64,000 bases of DNA from Verpa conica (GCA_033030425.1 JAUFSD010000007.1:868001-932000); one strand, 5' to 3'; shown: positions 32,916 through 47,146, counted from the first letter of the stretch. Numbers and translations: made by a program. Notes: a model not told the origin generated them from the letters alone.

Positions 32916-35138
32916 ATGTCTGTAGTTCTCAAGGTCTGTCCACCTCTGAAATCCCCTCAATTGGATATCCACTGACTATCCAAACAGAATGTCCCCTCAA
33001 TATGCCACTCATGTCTCCGTTTCACCCATGCAGCACGTCGCATCCCCATCCCAGGAGTGCTCCCCCGGCGTGCCCTCATACACTCAACCCGCAAACTCAC
33101 GTCTCGGCTGAGGATAATTCGGCAGCCAGTAGGCGATATTTTTGATTCTATTCCCGAGTCAAAGCCTATACCTGAGGGCCTCATCAAACTCCCGCCATCT
33201 GATATCATCACCTTAAAGGAACATCTAGATTCAGGGGACCTCTCGGCAGCATGTACATATCTTATGGGACTTGAAACCCCCACCCCGTCATCAGAAGGGG
33301 CTGATGTCACTACCGCACCAGAAGCAAACTTCTTAGCAAACTATGTTCCGGATGCGACACTCCAGCCGATTATGGGTCGGTTATTCGCATCTCTCATGAC
33401 AAGCGGTGGGAAGATACCCGGTGTCCCGAAGCCACTAGAGCTACTCAAGAAAATGGAAGAGATCGGTTTAGCGCGGACATCATACTATACAGCTCTACTC
33501 ATGGTGACCATAAAAAACAACTTTAAAAGTTCAGACGAACTCCTCGCCGTCTTCGATGCTGCCATAGCCTTTAATTCCGAGAACCTTCGGGAGGTGATGG
33601 CTGAGACCTCCGAACTCGAATCTCTACAGCTTGACACGGCCACGCCCCACTTCATCGCCTTCATCATACTTCGGGAACTCTCTACTACCTCGGAGTCTAT
33701 TACTCGTCTTGAAAATGTCATAAGACACTCTCCGTACCCGACCCAACACAACGTTGTACGCTTCCTCGATCATCATCAATTTCCCCTCATAGCAATTGAC
33801 CATATCCTTACTCTCCTCGAAAAATATACTGCTGCTACACTATTTACAAACCACTATACTCTTACCCGAGAAATCTCCCGAGCAACCACTCCCGAAGCGC
33901 TCACAAACCTCTACAACCGCATCCTAACGGCCCCCATACCACCTGCCGCCAATGTCTATACCAGCTTCATAGCCTCCTTCATTTCACACAGGTGCTACTC
34001 CGAGGCACTAGCCTGTTGGAATGATATGACAAGCTCCGGAATTATCCCTAGCACCGTCCAATGGAACGAGCTAATGAAAGCCTTTGCTAAAAGCCAAGAC
34101 AAACGAAACACCATACTAGTATGGGACATGATGCTCAAGTACGGCTGTATACCCGATCACCACTGTTGGACAACCCGTATCCACGCATTACTAGACGGCA
34201 ATAACATTGCCAAAGGCCTCGAATCACTACGTCAAATGCAAGCCTCTGGAATCACACCAACAATAGAGACGATAAACGCGGTGATAGGTGGGCTGTTAAA
34301 ACATAACTACCTCGCCGAAGCAGAAGCTGTCCTTGCTACTGCAGAGAAGCTTGGGATCAGGAAGGATCTCTGGACCTACAACACACTACTAAAAAGCCTA
34401 ATGAAACAGCAGAAAACCGACCGTGGAAAGTTTGCAAATATAGTCGCTTTGACACGGGAGATGCAAGCCAACGATATCATCCCAGATATCCAAACGGTCA
34501 CACTAATCCTTGATGGAATGTATAAATACTCCTCTCCACGGCCTACAATCGAATCAGTAATGAGTTTCCTCGCATATATCGAGTCCGCAGGAATTACCAG
34601 CAACACCGTAACCTACACCTCCATCCTCCACGCACTCCTCCAAGAGGGAAACGAGCCTGCTGCAATGGGTATACTCGCCATTATGCAAGCCCGCGGGATC
34701 ATACCAAACAGCGCAACATACACCGTATTGCTGAAATACTACTTTTCCCGCTCGGACTTGGTCTCCGTAGAGCGTGTATTGGCGGAGGTTGAGCAGAAGA
34801 GGATCAACATAGACGACCGCATGTATAGAGAGATTGCGTATGGGTTTGCCGCTACTAGACAGGTGCGGAAGATGAACCAATATCTAGCGCAGATGCACGA
34901 GAGACGTGTATTTATGGGGTTGCTGGGGTATATGTCTGTCCTTAAGATGCTGGAGAAGCAGGGGATGTTATTGGAAGCAAAGAATGTGGCTGCAGATTTG
35001 TTGCAGAGGGGTACTGTAGGTAGGACGGTTGAGGAAAGGGTAAGGGTGCATGAGAGAGAGTTCTGGGAGGTGGTGGCAGCACTAGGTAAGGGTGCAGTTT
35101 TGAGGGAGTTGGGGAGAGAGGGTTTGGTGACGTTTTAG
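32916..35138 (+). CDS. Mitochondrial pentatricopeptide repeat (PPR) protein
   Basis: Two exons, 32916-32933 and 32988-35138; 722 residues. The first exon encodes only MSVVLK; after a 54-nt intron (GTCTGT..AACAG) the protein continues NVPSICHSCLRFTHAARRIP, an Arg-rich, amphipathic presequence typical of mitochondrial import. Downstream are repeated 35-residue helix pairs, e.g. NVYTSFIASFISHRCYSEAL, VQWNELMKAFAKSQDKRNT, ETINAVIGGLLKHNYLAEAE, DLWTYNTLLKSLMKQQKTD, VTYTSILHALLQEGNEPAAM, and ATYTVLLKYYFSRSDLVSVE, which fit the PPR consensus. About ten repeats can be seen. Fungal PPR proteins bind specific mitochondrial RNAs to control stability, processing or translation. The target is unknown. Starting at the internal GTG of the main frame would lose the presequence, so the spliced start is preferred. 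Confidence 0.9.
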
Positions 35139-38100
35139 GGCTACTTAAGGCTGTGTATACAGATATTGCTCAAGGGCCTAAATATATTTTCGCCTAGAGA
35201 AAACTTGTGCGAGTGATACTTCATGATTTTAGGTTTAGCAAGTAGTAGTATTTTCATTCGTAGAACCTATAGTGATTATAATTGTTTAAGGATATAGCCT
35301 CTTGTATAGATTCGTACTTGTAGCTTAGTTATAATAAGAGGTGGGTGGCAGTATGAGTCTGTGCTATAGACTCTAACCGTGAATTCTTGAAGTAAACTAG
35401 ATCAGAAAGCACAGCTCCAACAGGCCTACTGTTTAACCACCCTGGCAGAAATATTTTTAGGGTTATACTCAAGCGTTTAGTAAAAGGTTAAAATTTTACT
35501 ATAGCAACCCCCAGAAACCCACCTACAGCTAGGTGTCCAAAAATTCTAGGAGGTATGACTAGATAGGATTTCATGAGAGTAATCTTTAACCTATTTGATT
35601 TGGCTATCATTGATACCGCTTAGCCATCTTTGTGATCAACTATGGTTACTCTTATATTTTTTCATACAAATCTAGCATGTTTCTTACTTTTGCAAAGATT
35701 TTATTCGAAATTTTACTAAATGCCTGAGACAATTCAAATACCCCTCCCTCTTTCTAAAAGCCATAGCTTTATATCTTAGAGTAGTCCTTTGCCTATCAGT
35801 AGGAGAGATAAGAGGAGTATTGATATAAAATACTAGAAAATAACCAGATAACTAATACCAAAATCTTTCCTATCAATACTTCGACACCTAACCCATATAT
35901 AGAGTACTGGTGGGAAAATAAAGTCTGTTCGGTTCGGTACATGGTAGCGCAATCGCCGACTCTAACAACTAAACCTCGCGGTAACCGATATTAAAAAAAA
36001 ATTGGGGTTACAAAGCTTCAGAAGATTATATTAGGGTTCATGTATATGAATAGGGATAAGAGGATTTATTGCTATTAACATTTTCGTTAGGGTAGACTTT
36101 ATTACTTGTACCGGGCCGAACCGACCTTCTCTTCTTGCTAGTATTCCTATACCACCCTGGATTATTAAAAGATTCCCTTTCTCATGTATCACAAAAAAAT
36201 CCCTACCTTATCCTTACCGCCATATTTCCGAGAGCCAGTATAACATACTGAATTCTAGCTATTTGACATATTACGTAGCTGTGGCGTTTTGATGGTAGAT
36301 GAGTCCCGATACTTCGGTAATACCGGTTGTCTTACTAGGTCGCGCTATTCAAGTCACCATTAACTAAATCATTTATAATGATGATGAGCTCACTGTGTCA
36401 CGCCGCATATGAGTAGTTTGATGTGGCGTAATGTTGCACAAGCCATGTGAGGTCTAACTCTGACTCCCTCTCCGACCCAAGGATTACCCTGACCGCCGTG
36501 AAGCGATATCTCATGATTTGAGTGAAATGATTACTGGAGAGTTGGAATTGATATTATAATCCAACACACTATTATACAGCACTCTAATCAATACGACGAG
36601 CGGGGTTTTCAAAGTTTCAGGTATGTTCTTCTAAGACCATTTCTACAGCGGGGAGGGGGGTTTCTTGATGAACACGGCTTTAAAACACTATATGCAGTAG
36701 AGGGAAATCTCCACTTTTGAAAATATGGCGTGAGCCTCGATTCATAGGGGGGGATTGTTATCATTTGGGGGTTCATGATCTAGCTTCTCTTAGACATTGG
36801 TGTCGTTGATAAACAGATTTTCAGGTACCGGCGACGTTCAAAGCGTGCAGTATAGTATAATAAAGGGTTTGTGTATGTGTGCCTCAGCACGTGCAGATAT
36901 GCCAGCACGACTTTTCTTTTCTTTTCTTTTCTTTTCTTTTCTTTCCTTCTTCTAACCTTTGACAGCACTTGCTTTTTTATTCTTTGCTTTTCGATAATGA
37001 GAGAGATGAACTCGACGCTAGTTTAGCCGGCAGATTGCTTCTGTGCTCCCAACCGTGCTATGTAGCTAGAGAGAGGAATTTTCGAATTCTGATTATAACG
37101 CGCAGGAGTGAGAACACTAGGCCTATCTATTGTATTAGATGTGTAAAAAGGGCCTCGGGTGCTTTAATTCTGGTTAAGTTACAAATACATACCGGAGTAA
37201 CTAGGGGCATATCCCACGTCATCTATATATCTCAATTTACTGATCATCTGCACATCTCTCTTATGCACCCCAGAATTCTTACAGATCGCTTCTTTTTGGA
37301 TAACCTCCCTAGAGCCGGGGACCATATGCATCCCTGCCAAGATGTCTATAAAAAGAGACCTCTATCAACATTAGGTGCGTTTACTATTCCGACATATACC
37401 AAACACGGAATACAGGAACACGAACATCAGGCGGCGGAAAATTACAAGAAATAATAACAGACCGGCTTATCTCCCCCCTATATCATCGGAAGCCAGAAAA
37501 TTAACAACAGATGTCACGTGTATTGGGGTCTAGTAACACACATGCACAACAGAATAAACACTCCCGTGTTTATAACCCTCATCTGAATTAAATGCAGCTA
37601 ACCATCTTCTCCCCGGACCAAGCAGATGTTGCCAAGGCTGTATGTGTAAATAAATGAATCGACCGATCTAAAGATCTCCGTATGGATATAACCCCTTTTT
37701 AGGCTCTTTCGGGCTTGACATATTTTCTTGAAATTAAAATGGAGGTATTTGATTCACCTCCTTTCATAGTCAGAGTGTTTCCCCCCTGAATTATCTCCTA
37801 CAGTGGTATTACCTGCTGTTGATCAGGTGAGTATATGTACATGTAGCTAACCTATCAGGATGAATTGAACTCTAGAAACTTGAGTTATAGATACATGACA
37901 ACACAGTAGTCTCTTTGATCCAGTGACACTGACTATCAATCCTAGTGACCCTTGTTCACGGCAAATCACTCGGTATCACCCGCGGCGAACGATCAGCAGA
38001 TTGGCATTTCCTCGAGTGCGTTACAAACCGGAAAGGAAGACTAGCTCTCTGTCTTAATACTATCAATGCTTTGACTCGGCTTAGCTTTGTTCATGGTCCG

Positions 38101-39838
38101 ACTCCAGACATCTGCGGGCTTTGATACACAAAGTTTTGTAATTCTATCAAGTTACAACGCAGTGCTTAAGTCTGAACCTTATCAATGGGCCTTGGTGGCT
38201 AAGACAAACGTTTACTACGGCAAGCTGCAATCACACAGGGTAAGAAGTGACGTGTTCCAAAACACACATAACGAACACTACCATACTCTTTAAAAGTCCC
38301 ACATAAGGTAAAGGGCCTACATAAAAATCAAGATGCTCCACAGAAACTAAATCCTGTGGTAAGCCGCATCAATAGGCTGCAATAAGTCAAATTTTGGGGA
38401 AATAGGTACCCACACCCCAATTAACCCCTCCCCCCCGGAAGATTGATTTCACAATTACTCTCAAGACCCACCCAAACACAGATTTAATACAATCTCATTT
38501 GGCTCTTGGATGTCTGATCGACATACATACCGTGGATTGAAACCCGGAGGTGGAAAAAGTCTGCGCGGTTGAAAGGAAGCTTGGGTCTGAGCTGCGTTAC
38601 GTGTAGCTGAGCCTACGCACTAATGCCCTTCCTATGCTATTCAAACCCTGGTAATTCTGTAGCGCTTGTTCTCACCATCTAATATTAGACTAAATGTCTC
38701 TCCATCGGCCAGTGTGGGGAACCTATGACTTTGCGTATTGAGTTCTTCATCTATATCTAATTCAAGATCCTCCCTAGTAACCCCCCAAAGTCTTCCACCT
38801 AGAGGCCTGTGATACGCCATTACCAGGGATCCCCCGGATTTTAGTTCAAGCCGAGAAAATAAAACGCCACAAGAACTTGGGTGGAGCAACACTCCGGTTG
38901 CTTGTTTCCCCAGATATTGCCAAGGATAACCCCCCCTAGGGGAGGCGTTACTGATATTAGTATAACGGCAATCATATCATTAAGCCGTAGGGCATGTAGG
39001 GCCGCAAACCGAGATGATTTTTGTGATTGGCTTATGGTGAAACCCCCTCGAAACTTATCAACAAGCCATACAAGGACCCCCCGACTCGAGGCGTCGCCGG
39101 TATAAGGATTTTGAGGCAGGATTTCGAATATAACTGCGCGATTCTTGGCTTCTTACGATCTTAGATCTCTTGGTATTTTAATCCACCAGTAACCGGCTTA
39201 CAGTTGTGCCCGCCAGCCCGGCAGGGCGGGTTAATTTCTGCACATTTCACGGAGAATAGAGTATATGTAGTAAAGGGAGCATTCCCCGGCTCATGTAGAC
39301 CCTGCATAGCGAGGACTTGCCTGTGATAGGACTCAGATGAGCCCGTATTTTTTTTTCGGGGGCGCGAAAACCCTTAGGAAAAGCAAAATAAACGACCTTC
39401 CTGCAAAGGTGTAGCTTTGGGACAACGAAGCCTGCCCGCCGGTTTTTTAGAGCGAGCCTACGGATATCTTTCCTTACTCACAGCAACTTTCGGTAATCCA
39501 CGGTCTCATGATCCTAGGCGGGGAGAGAATGAGGGGGCAAACATCGCAGTCACAAGCAACGTATGTACACAAAGTCGCTCAGTGGGGTAACCGTAGCGTT
39601 GAATAATGATCACCCACCTACCCCAAGTCTTCTCCGTTTCGCCTTCACTTTCCTGCTGTATATTACTTCTTCCTCCTGCCCTAAAAAAGAGTTGAACATA
39701 ACCCATGCGGCTCTATTTGAAATCGAAACGTTTTATAGAGCTATATAGCTGTATTCCAGCCACGTGGGTTCCGGAACAAGGGATCTCGGGATATTATGAC
39801 AATTAAAACAATTGCTACTAGTACTTTATATGCATGTA
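35139..39838. other. Gene-free, AT-rich block
   Basis: No recognisable protein family in any frame. Features: an imperfect inverted pair GTTCGGTTCGGTACA (35931) and GTACCGGGCCGAAC (36109); a (CTTTT)n microsatellite at 36911-36940; a 161-codon frame (36969-37454, +) and an 83-codon frame (38641-38892, -) without known motifs. The minus frame has a protein-like composition but no start exon could be found. Confidence 0.4.
36911..36940. repeat. (CTTTT)n microsatellite
   Basis: Six perfect tandem copies of CTTTT followed by degenerate CTTTCC. It lies in a gene-free block and has no evident function. Confidence 0.9.
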
Positions 39839-40475
39839 CAGCGGCAGGTAAAAAGTCATCGGACGCTGATTCAGCGGATCTTGGCGTGTTTTAGCATGCA
39901 TATGCATACCCCAAGGCTAGAGGGCCAGCACTCCTGCAAAAAAAATTGGGGTACAAAGCCCATAGAGGGGGGGTTTCTTTACATGGTTAAATTTAATTTT
40001 ACACAAGAATCAAGGCTTATATCTACCCTATAAACCCTTAAGATACATTCACTTTCTATACTAAATTTGGGGTGGGTAAACTTAGATAGAGTGTGAGATG
40101 ATAAAAAAGGTTATACTAGGTATTTTAGACCCTACCCCCATACTCTGGGAGCCTATAGATGCCACTAGTATGCTAATATTCTACATTTCTCACCATTCTC
40201 AAAAATCGAATTTCTTTACTGGCTAAATTGCCATATTTGGCCCTCTATATTGCCACATTTTAGCCCATGAAGGAGGGAGTTTTTGGCTATCCTTTCCCAC
40301 CATAAATACACCCAAGGGCCTCTCATAGAACATATCAAAAGCCCAGTTGATGAATATTTTTTCCTCTATGAGTAACAGTCTGCCCAAGTATCATGAGCGC
40401 CGAGGCTTGATTATGCCACCTAAAACAGGTCTAAAACATGTCTGAGCGCATCCGATGACTTTTTACCTACCGCTG
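39839..40475. mobile_element. MITE-like DNA element with TA target duplication
   Basis: The terminal inverted repeats begin CAGCGGYAGGTAAAAAGTC and match at 25 of 27 positions (left 39839-39865, right 40449-40475); both differences are C/T transitions. TA dinucleotides flank the element on both sides (39837-39838 and 40476-40477), as expected for Tc1/mariner-type insertion. Weaker similarity (GTTTTAG) continues inside. The 637-bp interior has no coding capacity, so the element would be non-autonomous. Confidence 0.78.
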
Positions 40476-43400
40476 TACGTAGGTAGCTGCGCAATGCAAG
40501 TTGTACTACTGGGGAGTTACGTATTTATTAACCATCATGTTATTAAGTCCAAGGACCCGTCGAGTCCCAAGACTTGAATTCTTAGGACCAAAAGTCTTAA
40601 AGCGTCAAAATTTTCCTGGTGTAGCCTGGAATGAAAGCTTAGAAATACAAAGATAGAGTAATAACCCTTTCTAATAGCCCAAACCCTTTTAGGCTGTGGA
40701 TAATGATATTAATGTGCGTCTAGGGCACAGTATAGAAAGTTTTTCCGTGATTAAGGTCGCGCAACTGACACGTCCTTCTCAGGGTTTTGTGAGCGTGCAG
40801 CCTTTTTCTCTCCCTCCAGGGGATTGATTAGGTGTGGACACGATAGCAACCGTTTGCTCCTCACCAAAATCATGCAATGTGTAACACTAAAAGTGTCATT
40901 GAAGAACATTCAAGTTAGAATGTTCCTACACAGTGACAACATTTGGCAACAATTATGTAACGTTACTGGGATATTTAATCCAGAAGCTGTGGAGAACGGG
41001 TTCCGGTGGGGGAACACCAACTTCCCAATAGCAAATTATCCTTCAAATCGTCGATGTAAAACGAATGTCCGTGAAAGTATTATCAGTTTTGGGAAAAGAG
41101 GACCGATTTTACACAGAGATTAATACACACTAGTGATTTCGAAAGGTATGCTTGCCACGTGCACAAGTGTCGAAGAGCCATGGAAGGCGGGCAGGATGGC
41201 CGAAATTTGGCACACCAAGTGAAAGAAGTTGCTTTAGCGCATGCAATCGAGTCCTTTTGAAGTGCGTGATTCTACACGCGGCCCATCAATCTTCGTTCTG
41301 CGCGTTGGTGACTTTATGAAACCCGCCCACCATCTCTTAGTTCCTGAATATCCTTTCCAAGATCGTGAGTGTATCAGATCACGACATTATATAACTCTGG
41401 ACCATATCAAACACGGAATCCACGCCCGGGTCATCCTTTGGAACATCTCCGTGTCTCCGCGTCCTTATTGACCTGGTCGGGCCCGTGGCTGGTACGAGCA
41501 CATCTTCCACCGTTGAAATCTAGGCAGGGGGAAACCCCCTGAGGAGACAGTCCTATTGGCACCAGGAATAATTTTGTTTGAAGAGTCGGGAAATATGAAT
41601 CCCCCAACACCACCCCCCTACGCGACCGGGGTTTGTGATTGGAGTAAAAAGGAAAGTCTTGGAACTTTGTCGTCATCGGTCAGCTTGGGATTTAAGCGTT
41701 TTGCGAGCGTGATTAGCGCCACAACCGATTTGGCGATTGTAGATGTGGGGCTCGTTGCCCGGACATGAGTGGGGCTGGACAGAGCGTGCAGGTATGTGCC
41801 CAAGCAGAACGAAGAGTCCAGACCGGCCATCTCGCACACAATTTACTGGCCTAAGTAGGTACACACGAGATGCATGCGCCAGTGTATTGGTGCTCGAAAG
41901 TACAGATGGAACGTATTCCTTGGTCTAGATCGTGGACCGCAGCTCGCAGGGGTAAGTGGGGAAACGAAGGGAGATCCCCAAGAATCTCGACAACTATTGG
42001 ATGACCGCATCATGCATTAAGGTAGATCATTTGCATGGGAGGAGATTTTTGTGATAAGTTATCCTTCCTTCGTGCATAGTGTATCCCAGCCCCTCGCTAC
42101 CCTACGTTAACTTGTGCAACAGATATTTGCCGGTGGACCCCCGCGCGGGAAGAGTTTCACAAGTCCGTTGCTGTTGCTTCTATCACGGATTCAGTTCTTT
42201 TTTTCCCCCTACCCATGCCTACGCCCCACAACCTCGGACGACCGCATTAAAACTTTTTTTTGCTGCCTCCGGATCGTCACCACGGCTGCGTCCCATTCTC
42301 GGAGCTGCGGCAATGGAAGGTTCGATGTCCAATAAGTAATATGTTCCTGGGACGTGCTGGTGATATGAAGTGCTGATTAGACTTTCTCAAATCTCGCAAC
42401 TCTACGCCCTTGCATAAACAACAGTGCTGTATCTGGATAAACCCAATACAATGAGGGAATAAAATCCCCTAAGAGACCCATGCACAGCCAATTACTATTC
42501 CTGTCAATGGATCATTGGCGGGCGGGTTGAGATTAAACTTCACTAGACAGCAAAAGAAAAATGCTCCTCTTCTGCGGCACGCGCTTTGGGCAGTCAATTG
42601 AGCATCTTTGAAGGGATTGACGGTGAACAGGGGCACGCTGATTACCTCTAGAGACAAAGATCAATCATTCATATGTTGCTTCAATTGAGTGTCTCTGGTT
42701 TCTAAAATGTCTCCCTAATCTCGCAATTCGAGATAACGAGCTGTCTCTTCTCGCATTTTATTTTATTTTTATGATGGCAGATGATATGTGTTATCAAAGG
42801 CGATAACGTACCCTGCAACTAAGCATCAAATCTCAATTCACTTTTCTTAATTTTTTGAAAGGGCGTCCGTACACGCGTGTGGTACTAAGTTCGGATGCCT
42901 GCCCTAGTTGGTTTTGAAATCGACAACACCATCTAATGATTCGCCATAGATGGTCCGAACTATATAAACGGTCTTTGGGGATTGTGTTCACTACTTCTAG
43001 ACGCCTGCTTTCGCGGTACTGGTGATACAAATTTTCCAACTTATTGGGCGGGATAACCTCCTTTTACCGACGCCCAACTGTTCGAGAGAAAAGGAGAGCG
43101 CGGGACTACAAGGTATGGTACATGATACAGGGCGCATATGTGAGCTCACGGAGGGTAACAATGCCAGTCACAAGATACAGCCATCTCGGGAAGCGCCTGG
43201 GGAATTTTGTTCTGTGTTTTTCTTTTCTTTGAAGGGCTGTTTAGTGATACCTATCAAGTTGAAGCTTGAAGAGCTTGTCTCGCCGCTCCCCGAAGGGAGT
43301 GTAACACAGGAGAAAGGGCTGACAGCAGTCACAACATCTTCAAAATCCCGGGTGTCGATAGGCTAGTGGCCTGACCATGATGCCTGTGTAATAGTAAAAT

Positions 43401-46400
43401 ACTGAGTTATCCTTATTTGTTGACTTTTCTGTGTGACTTGCAAAAATAATTGCGAGTCTGGACTGTTGTTTGCACCCATCCCTACCACTGCACGGATACA
43501 CGTTTATCATCTGGAGGTCTCAACGGCCTACAAGATCGTAGAGCATTTCGAATCGTTGTTTCGTTTCCTAACCCACGTGTTTCACAATGACATTGGTGTT
43601 TATACTCCCAAAGCGAATCTCGAGGTATTTTATTTCTCATGGTTTACAAATCTAGCGAATTGTCGGCTATGAACCCTTAGTTTTAGCGAGCGGCTTTCCT
43701 TTGGTGGCTATGATTATCGTGTTGTGTTTATTATTCCTCCCCCTCTTTGTGACTCGTGACATAATCTTGTTTTTCTGTCGAATTAGCAAGAGGCAATTTT
43801 TCTGGTCATCCTGTTTGGAGATGTTCATGATCCAATTGAGCTTCGCTTAATATCGGTTTCCCCATCTAAAAGAAAAAAGTGGTGCCACTTTTTTTGATAG
43901 CGACAGTGTTCACCCTATCGGCCGATATAGCAGGGGTGTGTGCCCTGTGGGTCGCCTGGTTTTGTATGCTTAGCCTCATTTGAGCTTTTAACAACCAAAG
44001 GTTTGCTGTGAAAACGTTACGAGGAAACTTACCTAGTTCCTCTTTTCTTTTTATTTGTTTTCCTTTTTTCCCCCTCTCTTTTTTTTCTTTCCATTATTCA
44101 TTTTCTCTATTCAGCTTACGCTGTTGACGTCAAGGAATCATTGGTAATTTTGTATCCTATCACCCTCGTAATAGAGGTGATGATGGGCTATGCACGCGAC
44201 ACACACGGAGAGAACCCCTAGGGCGGTAGTGGTTTTTTTTTTTTTTCGGTGGTGTTGTCGAACCTCCCCAAAGACCACCAAGGAGAGGGTCATTCAATAT
44301 CGGATCTCATGCACGGTGACCACACTATTCCGCCTCGCGGCAGTTTCCTCAAAGTGTCCAGCAGCACTTCAGGGTCCTTTTCGAGGCTTGGCTCTCCACA
44401 GTATTTATTTTATTTTTTATTACTCGTGTAAGGCGTGCATATGTGTGGAAGAAAGAAATGAACGCTTAGGTGATACTTCTTTTCAGATCGCTTATCTATT
44501 GGGGTAAGAGGCAAATCTAAATCTTAGAGTAGCTACATGAGTAACGTGCAACTCGCAAGGAAGATTGCGAGATTTTGCCTAGATAGGCGTATGGATAGTA
44601 GTGAAAGGAAGGGTATCTGTAGGTGGAACTGATAAAGCCTACATAACGCCTTGTTTATCGATTGCTGTAAGCTTTGGATGGATGGGCAACGATCCTGACC
44701 GGGCTGTTTATCAGTTTTTAGAGCGGGGTTTTTGAGCGCACCAGCCGCGGAAGATGTTCTGTAAGATCTCCTGCGTAAGACTAGGCATCGCCACAAATGA
44801 TACATAGAGTGACCCAGGTCGCGAAACTCCTCAAAAGTGAGGTCATTCCTAGTCGCAAGGGAGAGGATCTTTTCCAGGTTATAGCTGAGGCAATGAAGAT
44901 CGTACCGTACATGCATAAGGCGAAGGAGAGTTTTTAATCACTTTGGTTCTGTTGGCGATAATTATCACAGAAGAGAGGATACTGAAGCCCATACGTCTTG
45001 CGGTTCGTGTACTGACGATCATCGGCTTTTTAAAAACCCTCGTCTTAGTTCCGGGTGCCGCCAAGCCGGTAGATATCCGGGAGGGAATACTTGTCGGTGA
45101 GAAACACACGGGGCGGTTGTGCTGGTTAGTGATTGGTACGCGGCGACGAACAATTGACCGGATTCCGTGGGAGACGGCTTTTCTTGTCCCCGTCGGTCTT
45201 TGATCAGGAGGGGGGGCACAAAGTTACATAGGGTAATTGCCGTGCATGAGGTCGTGGCGATGACGTCTGTGCAGAGTTACCAAGCAACGGTTGCCTTGAG
45301 GGGGTTTGTGGAGGAGAAGGGCGGGCGGGAATCCATTGGATGGCAATCGCGAAGTTGGGAGGAGGGGGGGCAGTGGGGTATGTAGGTACACATGATATAC
45401 TTGTCTCGAGGCTGATGAAACCTGTATTTACCAGTCATTATTCGTATCATCCATCTCCCATCTCCCCCTTCTCTTCTCGTTGGTTGTCTTTTGGCAATTT
45501 GTTGAGGCTCTCATGATCACGAGAACGGTCACCCTCGAGTCTCGTATGGCAAGTAGCAACCGCGGTGATGACGATCTTTGAGGGATCAAGTCAAGATTTA
45601 TTTACTCATAGGTACCAGCCGAATACGGTCAAATATTTGAGGTGAGAGCAAGAGATTGGATTGGGCACGCGGCGGGGCAACGACACCTGAGGGTGAGTTC
45701 CACCGATGTTTGTGCCTATCCCGAAAGCTGTACGCGTCTATTTACAAGATAAAACAAGATTACCTTGACTAGGGGTGGGGGGGTGGGCGCTATATCAAAT
45801 TCAAGAGGGGGAGCAAAAGGAGAGGGAAAATGAAGGGGAATATGTTTGGCAACAGGTGATTTTCAACCTGAAATAAATACATAGCTGGGAATAGACTGGT
45901 GGCAGGACTTCTTGTTTTCGTGGACAGGTTGCGTGGATCGATTTCTTGGCAAATGTGAGGAGAACATAAGAGCCGCTGTTATAGGGGTGCTTCCGATGCG
46001 TGGCTGGAGGTGTGAGTGGACCCTTGACGGGAGTGACGTTATCTGCTTCGGCTGAAACTGCGAAATTGCGTTGGGGAAGTCTGAACAGAAGCGTAAGACA
46101 TCGACACAACAGTGGACCAGGGAAGCAAGCGCATGGCCTCCCGGGAGGAGAGAGACGGAGACTCAGAGTAACCCGACCGACCCCTGTCCTCCATCTTTCG
46201 TCACCACCAGCAGATCCATACCGGACCGTTGCCTACAGGCAACATCCATTCCCATACCCACCAGACCTTCCCCCCACCAGCCAGCCCTCCCTTACAGCCA
46301 TCGCCAACCCCAGGCCTCCTCTTCTTGATTGCTGCGTTGTGTTTGACCCGCCTGTTTCCCACATAGAGAGGTTCTATCATCATACGCTGCGCCGCCGCTA

Positions 46401-47146
46401 TTGTGCTTACCGTGACCGCCCCATCCCATCAGTCAATCCCTCAATCTGTCCTCCCTTCTCCGCCTCTCCCTTCCGCCTCTCTACACCACACACCCGCAGT
46501 GCCCAACACTGCTAAAGAGTAAAATAGCATAGCGTCAAATACATTCACAGCAGTGTGAAATAGAGGGAAAATCTGTGAGAGAAAAAAGAGAGAGAGACCA
46601 GGATCAAAAACAGGCAGTAGACAAACACAGGCACCTCCTAGCGTAGAGTCACTACTGCCGGCTTCCATTGGCCCCCAAGCCCAATAATCTCGCTCTCCAC
46701 CATCTACAACCGCTCCCCTCTCCCCCCGTCTCCTCCTTGGAATCGGCGTTTTCTCTTTTGATCGGTCTCTCCCCATCTCTATCCACTTTGCTCTTGCCCT
46801 TGCTGGGCCTTTTGCGCACTTCATTCTTCTCCTCGATACGTCCGGAATTGTTCAGGGTCGAGCCCCGTTCGCGCAGCAAGTACCAAGAATTAGGGAAAAA
46901 AAAGCCACTGATCCATCGACTGGTACCTACGTCAATACACCACACCTATCATATCGTTTTGGGATAGAGTTAGTTAGCATACGAGGCGAACGGGACCACG
47001 TTTCTTTCGTTGTCGGCCAGACACCCAGCTGGGAAGTCTACTCTGACCCCTTCCTCTCTCTGTACACCGCATCCTACGAGAGAAGCACGAGAGACAACAA
47101 AGGCACCAATACTCAGGAAAAACTATCTGCTCTGGAGGAGCAAAGC
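40476..47146. other. Gene-free block and WRAP73 upstream region
   Basis: No recognised gene from 40476 to about 46600. Frames of 99-171 codons here overlap on both strands, lack motifs and look random. From about 46660 the + strand becomes pyrimidine-rich (CTCCACC, CTCTCC), which suggests the promoter and leader of WRAP73. Confidence 0.4.

Noticed and set aside
36969..37454. 161-codon + strand frame
   Set aside because: No family resemblance, no splice context, gene-free block.
46000..46515. 171-codon + strand frame
   Set aside because: Pro/Arg-rich, no motif, overlaps frames on both strands in the WRAP73 upstream region.
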